Of a stretch of DNA of 64,000 nt, positions 53,801 through 62,800 are shown piece after piece. The position numbers and the translations under genes were made by a program. The number at the start of each line of letters is the position of its first letter. The stretch's first letter is position 1. The stretch covers positions 56,057-120,056 of the forward strand of contig BEXV01000831.1 of the NCBI GenBank assembly GCA_003118195.1, given 5' to 3'. The notes under the pieces were generated by a model. The model saw only the letters and a program-made list of their open reading frames with translations. It had not been told where the DNA came from and did no database searches. The DNA comes from Hemicentrotus pulcherrimus. Lineage: Eukaryota; Echinodermata; Echinoidea; Camarodonta; Strongylocentrotidae.

Positions 53801-56800
53801 CTTGAACATTCAGTGTAAGTTTCGTTAGATTCTGTGAGAATTAATTTTCTTTTTTTTACCAGAACTGGAGTTTATCTTTAATTCTGAAAGTGCAAACACG
53901 AATAGAAAGAACTAGAGTTCAAAGATGATTTCAAAGACCAGTCCTTCCAGTCAGCCCCTAATTTCAGTGCTCTTACCTGTGTATCTGAGAGGGTGTATCC
54001 CGTTGGTTGTAAGCTCTGAGCGGCAGCAGCAATGTCAGTGATCTCCATGTTGGGACCAGCTTCTTCAGATGTTCCCTGTAGAAGAGAAGTGACACACAAG
54101 CATGCAATGAATACACAAGATGCCCTTTGGTGGATCTCTCATCATGTAGTATATTCCTTGCATTGGACCAATGCGGTATGATCACTTTTTGATTATGATT
54201 AATCAAATATCTCTCTCAGTACCAACTAATCTTACTCATTTTTATTTCCAGTTTTTGTATTAGTAACACTTTGACCCTTAGAGAGCTACAATTGGGGGTC
54301 TCCAATCCATCACCAATTGTAAACACTAGTCATATTAACTATTTTTTTCCAGATGTACAAGATGATTCCATTGCAAACTGTTCCATCATTCAACAGAAAA
54401 ATATAATATCTAGTGGGCTTGTGATATCTACAAGTTGAGAGGAGCTATTTCTTATCAGATTTAATTAAAACTACCAAAAGTTAAAGATAAAGTTGGAGTT
54501 CTGGTCATGCAATTGCATTGTGAAAGATACAGTGTGGAATCGTAAGAAAAAGTAACAAGCACTGTTCACCAAAAATGTGTATGGGACTTCACAAACATGT
54601 GCCATAAAAGTCGGGCCACATTTTTAAGCTGATACTTGTCATATCTAGAATACCGTATTTGCCGGTGATAACGCCGCACCCTTGTATAGGCCGCACCCCC
54701 GATTTTGACCTTTAAAAAAAAAAAAAAAAAAAAANNNNNNNNNNNNNNNNNNNNNNNNNNNNNNNNNNNNNNNNNNNNNNNNNNNNNNNNNNNNNNNNNN
54801 NNNNNNNNNNNNNNNNNNNNNNNNNNNNNNNNNNNNNNNNNNNNNNNNNNNNNNNNNNNNNNNNNNNNNNNNNNNNNNNNNNNNNNNNNNNNNNNNNNNN
54901 NNNNNNNNNNNNNNNNNNNNNNNNNNNNNNNNNNNNNNNNNNNNNNNNNNNNNNNNNNNNNNNNNNNNNNNNNNNNNNNNNNNNNNNNNNNNNNNNNNNN
55001 NNNNNNNNNNNNNNNNNNNNNNNNNNNNNNNNNNNNNNNNNNNNNNNNNNNNNNNNNNNNNNNNNNNNNNNNNNNGGATGCGTTAAACGGCCCCTTATTT
55101 TACTTTTGCAATGCATTGGCACGAACTTTGATCAAGATCTATCGGCAGATGTTGTTTTTGGAAGATTATATGAGTCTTCATGTCAACAATGCAAGGTAAA
55201 GTTGTCGGTAAGATGTGTGGAAATGTCCTGTTTCATAGTGGTATAGTTATTGTTCATTTTGTAGTCCCATATGTGCAAATTTGTGCTGGTTTTGACTTGA
55301 TTTTTTTTTCTTTTTTTACTCTGTTGCCGTATATATGCCGCACCCCGACTTTTTGATTTTTTCTCTCCCAAAAATACTGCGGCATTTACACCGGCAAATA
55401 CGGTATATGGAGGCGTTTGATGAGCCATGCTTTTGGGGGAACAGTTTTACCTGATGTTCTTCCACACTAGCATAATAACAATGCTAACGCTCACATATTA
55501 TTTTTCACCTCTCCCCAAAACTCAATTCTAGTGAACTGGCGAAGAGACCAGTGAGGCCTGAAAATCTTGCAAATCAGAATACTCACCTGTGATGCTTTTT
55601 CTGGAAGGTCTTCATTTTCTTTCTCAGGGTTGATAAGATATTCCATTCCAACGTCCTTGAGCTCATCTTTATCCTGATCATCCTCCTCCTCCTCCTCTGT
55701 TTCCTCTAACTCTTCCTCTTCAGATGATGAATCTACATCAATTGTAACAACAACAAAATATATCATTCTCTTCCCTATATATTTATTTGTTTCAATTTTT
55801 GTATTACCTGTCAAACAATCACATACGTCATACTTTCCTGGGCCCCGTCTTACAAAGAGTTGATATCAATCTTGCGATCGATCAGAGGACTTGAGATTGA
55901 TTTGGATCAATCGCAACTCTTTGTAAGACGATGCCCTGGTCTGTTCTTGAAATTCTGTTAATGTTGAGAATGTGGGAATGCTATAATTCAAGTTCCACAA
56001 TAGAGAGCAAAACCTGAGAATGAGAAGATTCCATTTTGATTTACGAAGTGTTTTACGAGTTAACAAGCACGGAACAGCATGACAACCCCTGCCACTCCGA
56101 TGTATCATTGCATTACAATCGATCTTTACTTAGAAGGCAGGAAAAGCAAATTAGGTTTGAATGATGGTATCCAAAAGGAAAATATTTATATATATGGGAA
56201 ATATTCAGGCCCGTACACAACATGCCAAGTTTGTGTTGAATGAAGACAGAAATATAAATAGAAAAGCCAACCAGTGTCAGACTTACCTTCGAATTAATAT
56301 GGTCTCTTTTCAAATAAATAGGGTGCTTTTTAAAATAATTATTAAGTGCCTCTCAAGACCCGGTTCAAACTTTGCTTCTTTGGCTTGAGGAAAACAGCAT
56401 GCCCTTGCTACCCGCTCCCCCCTCCCTACAAAAAAAAAAATACTGACCTTGTGACGAATCTTCTTCATCATCATCCTCCTCCTCACTTTCATCTTCATCT
56501 GCATCAGAGAAGTCAAAGTCCTCTGCATAAGCTCCTTGATATCGCTTCAAAAGTTCTTCCATCGGGATCTCACCATCAGCAGCCAGATCGTCCAGCTCGG
56601 CCTTGTGGTCGACCGTGCCTTCCGTTTCTTCTTGCTCATCAAGGGTCTTCTCATCATCATCTGAGTGGGTGCAAAGAAAAAGTTGATGTTACTTCAAAAT
56701 TCACATTCATCCACTACCAAATCTTAGCTCTTTGCTAAAATAGTAAAAATCAGTCTATAGCGACCGCCCAAGGAAAACACAGAAAGTGGTCTTTGTAGAC

Positions 56801-59800
56801 AGGTTGGCATTGGCCCTTCTTCAATTCATTATCAATATAAATCAAGTAGCAACTCCACATTATGTATCTGAATTAACTACCCCTGAGTCTAATTGACACA
56901 CAGTCTCAGGGAATTGGAAACAGATCTATTATTCTTTGAGGATGATAGCACCCAAAGAATCAAAGTCAGACTGATGGATGCGCTATACCTCAAACACAAC
57001 AGTGGACAACTAGAAATTGAACAAAAATTGAAATAAAACGAGAGCGTAAACCTTGAATAAAACTTACAAATTATTTCTTCTTCATCTGCTGATAATTCAA
57101 AGTCCTTGTCATCTTTACTCTCAGAGATCTTGGATTCAGGTGCAGTCTGTGTGGATAAAAGGATTTTTTTTGTTAAAATATTAAAAACCATTGTCTTGCT
57201 TTGCTAATATTAAGAAAACTATGCGTTCTTTCCTTCTCCGTTAATTTATTTTAATCTAATAATAAAATTTCTATAAGCACTTTCTAAAAACGGCAACCTA
57301 TTTCCTAACCTAAATGACTTGAAAATGTTAGCTCATTCTAAGCCCCATTTATATCCCTTTATCACTATTAATCACTCCCAATAGTTCCATGTCTAGATGC
57401 ACTCTCAACTCTCAGTATATCAAGAAAGAGTGACACATACACATCAGCACTTTAACATGGCATGTCGACTAGACTCACCACTTCTACAAGGGAAGCAGCA
57501 TCAGGCTGATCCTCTTCCTGTTTCTTGGTCGCCTTCTCTCCTGCCTTTTCCCTAGAGCTCTTCTTCTTCTCTTCCTCCTACTGCTGTGCTTCCTGTAGAG
57601 AGCTGAGCAGCTCTTCTATAGGAAGCTCACTCTCCCTCTGCAGCAGCTCAATCTCACTCACACCACCGGCCACCTCACCCGCCTTGGCAGCCTGCTTCTC
57701 CTCCACGTCTATCGTCTCTTCGTCATCGCTGTCATCTCCCTGAGGTTCAAATTCAATGTCTGCAGGAGAGGGCAACAATGGGAAGTAGGAAGTGTGAATA
57801 TGAATGCTTGGGATAATATTTGTAAAAGGGCAGAGAAATGCTGATGGCGCAGCCTTTATAATTTTCATAATGGTTGATCATGGAGTAAATGGGAATTAGG
57901 TAGGATTAATTATGCTTCTTCATAATCAACAAGTTGAACCACCCTTCTCAGTAGGAACATTATTACACCATATGAGGATGAGGTATGTCATTTCTTGGTT
58001 TGATTTAATTTTTCTGACATTTTCAATTTCACAACAGAACTTTAAACCAGATTAAAAATGTCATACATTTTATTAGAATAATTCATAATCGATGAAAAGT
58101 GATCTAATTATAAATTAAGATTACATGTGCCATGAACCATTGCTGTATATGCTACGGAAATACAAAGTAAGTACAGAAGCAGTCATGACCTGGGAGTTTA
58201 TATAGCCATTTGCTCGATGCAGGGTGTGAAGACCGAGACTAATCACACCATCTTGTCGAATATGGCATAATCCAGCATGATCCCAATATAATCTTCTGTT
58301 CCTTTATATGAATTCATACATTAATATTTTTCATCCTGCAAAATTTGTTTTCCTCACACAACTTTAAACCAGATTAAAGATCAGTCATCAATTTTAATAG
58401 AAAACAGGTACAGTCAAACCTGTCCAGAGCGACCGCCCGCGAAAAGTGTCCTTTGTAGTCAAGTGGTCACTAAAGCAGGTTTGACTGTATTCTTAACATA
58501 CAGAAAGCTTACCATCAACCATGCGATCAGACCTTGGACTAGACACTGAGGAAGCTTGAGCAGAAGACGCTGCCGTGCTGGTGTTGAGTCCCTCCGTGAG
58601 CCAAGATGAATACTTCTCTGTCTGACCGACGATGAAGTCCAGCTGAAGGTCCAAAGCCTTCTTCCTTCGTTCATCTAATCTGCTCTGCTGTTTATATTGC
58701 ACAACCTAAAGTCAAATACAGAAGGGAGCCCAATTAGAACTGTATAAGACACTAATTTGATTTCAGTATTCGAATCAAGTTCACATGAAAAAAGAATTTC
58801 ATAGCTTCCTTTCAATTGATGAACATAAACACAGTTTCAATACATTTAAATTAATATATTTCAATAATCCATTATTGATGAAAAGTGATCTCATTGTAAA
58901 TTTAGATTACGTGTGACATGAATCATTGCTGTAAATGCTACAAGAATACAAAGCGAGTACAGAAGCAGTCATGACCTGGGAGTTAATCTTGCCATGTGCT
59001 CGATGCCGGGTGTGTAGACTGAGACTAATCACACCATCTTGTCGAATATGGCATAATCCTAATTTAGTCCATCTGCTGCTTTATATAAATTCATACATTC
59101 ATATTTTTCATCTTGCAAAGTAACTACCTGGAAGTCAATTATTCATTATGGAAGAAAATTTGCCCAAGATCAGCCCACAATAATGAACAAAACATAAAAT
59201 CACAGATCAATAATAAAATGTTAGCCCCTTACTTTTTCTATATTAGCCCAGAAAGCTTTGATTTCTTTGGCAATGTTCCCTGCTATCCGCTTGAGTTTCT
59301 GCACCTCCTCCTTGCCAGCTTTCATCTCCCTGGCCTCTTGGTCCTGGTGGTGCTTGGCTACAGCTCGAGCCAACTGTAGCAAGAACAATGGTATAACTTT
59401 TAGTTACTGTCTACATACACACAGTTTATAATTGGTAGAATAGCACTGATGAAACAATAAACATGATCATGAAAATTTTTGTATCGTAAGAAACGACATG
59501 TATGCCTTATACGGTTTCTACTTCAGGTTGGGTATGGGGGCTTGGGGAGTGTGTAAATGTCAGTGGCTAAGATGAAGTGAAGGTTCTGCATAGGAAACTG
59601 TCCCAAGTCTGGTGCCAAACAACGTATAAGACATTTGTCAGAGGATATAGACCAGGAGTTTGATTTCTGAGGCTGTAAGCACCATGCACACTATTGATAA
59701 GCAGAACAGGCGACTCTAGTCTGAAAGCCTCAAACTAATTTTTTCGAAAGTGCTAAAGAAAAGGTAGTACTCCAGTTAATATACACAAACTGAAGAACAT

Positions 59801-62800
59801 ATAATGCATATTTGATTTATTTTTTAAAAAAAGGAATTCCTACGTGAATGGAAAAATTACACAGCTTGATATTTGACATCCAAACTGAACACACTTTTTT
59901 AAGTCAAGTTCTCTATATGGGTGCAGTGGGAAACCCCCATTTCATTCACATCATTGGCAGGTCGTTGCAGAGTGCTACTACGTACCTTTCTAGCGGCATT
60001 TTTCTTCCACCTCCTCTCCTGAGCAAAGTCCGCAGCAAGCCACTGCATCTCCTCTAACAGGTAGTCCCAGTGTGCCTTGTGTCGTGGAGGCTCCTGTACC
60101 CTGGGAAGACGCTTGGCAGACCACAGCCCGTCTCTTCTCAGCTCGGCTATTCTTTGCATTACCTGGGCTTCCTGTTACACATGGCATCACCAAGCAAATG
60201 GAAAACACAAAGAGAGATAGTCAGTGCTAGGAGAAACAAACGCAATTGCCCCTCAAACCCCAATATGATGCAATGATACAAATTAAACAATACTGAGAAT
60301 GTGGGAATGCTATAATTCAGGTTCTGCACAAGACAGCACAACCTGAGAATGAGAAGATTCCATTTTAATTTATGAAGTGTTTTACGAGTTAACGAGCACG
60401 GAACAGCTTGACAACCCCTGCCACTCCGATGTGTGTCCACTACTGTTTGTCCCTACCTTCAGTATCCAGTGTATCCCGATTCATGACATGTACAGTCTTT
60501 GAAGAAATGACAATGTTCACACAACAAGCTATATTGCACAGCTTGCAAAAGCTTTGATCTAATTTAGGCTACAGAAATTATCTAAAATATCAATAACAAT
60601 CTGTGAAAATAACAATACATATTTTTCAACATATTTTTTAACAAGTAGTTAGATCCATGTTCCGAAACAAATTTCAACAAGACAATTTCGGTCAATTTCT
60701 TTTTTCTTCTGTATGACAGAAATTTCCTTTCACAACCCTGATCATTACCTGTTTCGCCCTTTCTACGATCATCTCCTGAGAACCGATGGTGTAGTCATAG
60801 ACTGCAGAGAGGGCTCCCTGCCTGGTCCCCTGTCTGTCTCTTGATAGCGGTGGGAGAAGAGGAGATCTGACCAGACTCTTGTTACTTGAGAGCTGACCTA
60901 ATGCCGATGGTCCACTTATGCCACTTATATTGCGTTGCAGGGGCGAGGCGAGACCTGGACGAAACAAAAATGAAGGCTTTAAAGTTGAGGAATGTCTTCC
61001 TATCAATAAGATACAATGCATTCATCTTGCTACAAAATCCACCTGTTTAACAATGTCTGAAGGCTGAAGTAGAACTGTCCCAAGTCTGGTGCCAAACAAC
61101 GTATAAGACATTTGTCTGAGGATATAGACCAGGAGTTTGATTTCTGAGGCTGTAAGCACCATGCACACTATTGATAAGCAGAACAGGCGACTCTAGTCTG
61201 AAAGCCTCAGATCAACATGAGCAAAAGATTGCATGAATAAATTCTTTATAAACTGGTTCTCTCATGCACTGAAAGAAGAATGTGTTAAAACTAAACAAAC
61301 AAGACCCACTTCAATATTGAAGAAAAAAGGGCTTTCAAAAGAAACAAATATCATTTTAACAAACTCAAGACCCATAGCAAATTAATTCCTTCGATAGTCT
61401 TTTTCATAATGCAAATAATTCCCATATTCATCATCATTACAAATGGGGGGGGGGGCATTTCACAAATCTTGTCATCAGTGACAAATGATAATTTGTGTTA
61501 TAAGCTACTGAAATCCTTGCTTCTGATTGGTTATCAGCAGATTTGTCACTGATTTTCGTTACTTGTCGTTGAAAAAAGGCTTTGTCAAACGCCCTCCAGA
61601 TGTTTGGAAGATATATATCACTCAGTTGTTGGACCATAGTAACTTACCAACTGAGCCTTTAACATCAGAAGCATCAGCAGCCACCTTGGTGACCAACGGT
61701 GCTTCCTCACCACCAGACTTGATGCCTAGTGTTGGTGTAGCAGGGATCACAGTTATTGAAGGCAGTGTTCTTGAAGGAGCTGAAACACAAAGATTATTGG
61801 AACCAATTTTTAGTCAAGCTAAATACCACACATGAAAAGTTAGCATTGCCAATTTCTCAAACATTCACGGTAATATGATCACCAAAAGATAGAGATATTA
61901 CAATATTTCACTTCAATCTGCATTACGAAGCAAACATTAAACTAATTGAGAAAGTTGTAACACGATATGATAAGCAATGATTATGGCATACCTAATGAGG
62001 ATGTTTCACTCTTGGCCAGCACTCCTGAACCACCGATACTCAGTTTGACGGAGCGCTCTTCACCGTCCTCGTCAAGACCCGCTTGACCGCTGCTCCGTTT
62101 CCGAGATTCACCGGCCGAGAGTATGGAGGAGCCTCCCGATCCCGGCTGACCCTTCCTGCTGCCATCTTCTTCATCGATGCGTTTCTTCAGCTGGGCTGCT
62201 GCATCCTGGGGAAGCTGGGCCGAGACGGTTGCAGGCGTAATAAGAGAGGCATTGCTGATCGACGATGTACTTGCTTTGACCTGGTGGAATGAAATCCAGA
62301 GGATAAAAATGTTACTTTGGTCGACATTTCAAATAACTTCAATGAAGAAATAATATTTATTATTCAAGGATGCAATCATCATTGAAATTTCAACATCTTT
62401 TCGTAAGCAGGGGTTTTGAGCATATCAGAAAACGTCTGTCCAAGGGACATAGAGGGGCAATCCGATGTCACACAGAGGTGAATAATCTTTTCCTTCTTTT
62501 TGTTCCATCTTACTCGCGAAAGAAAGAAAATGTTATCTTACTCAGCTGTTTAACTTTAGCATACCTCACTAATCTGATCCTGAATACGCTCTTCTAGTTG
62601 TCTGCTTTTCAAATACGATGCCAACTGTAGATCTGGTTGCTTCTTTTTCCAGATCAAAAAGTCCATCATATTGTGACTTTGCTGTAGGAAAAACAGCTCT
62701 GTCAATTTGTCTACATAAGAGTTTTGCACATCTTTCATTGTTTTTCTCTTCTCCTCAAGAGTTTTTCTTCGAAGCTCAACCACCTCAGTAGGTGGTTGAT

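Noticed and set aside
6050..61209. 137-bp repeats as a transposon family
   Set aside because: They sit only in the sense orientation, one per intron, have no inverted ends or target-site duplications that I can see, and meet H/ACA box, stem and spacing rules.
62370..62597. Possible C/D snoRNA in the intron between exons 2 and 1 (AUGAUGA on the minus strand)
   Set aside because: A box C-like motif exists but no box D follows at a suitable distance and no terminal stem forms.
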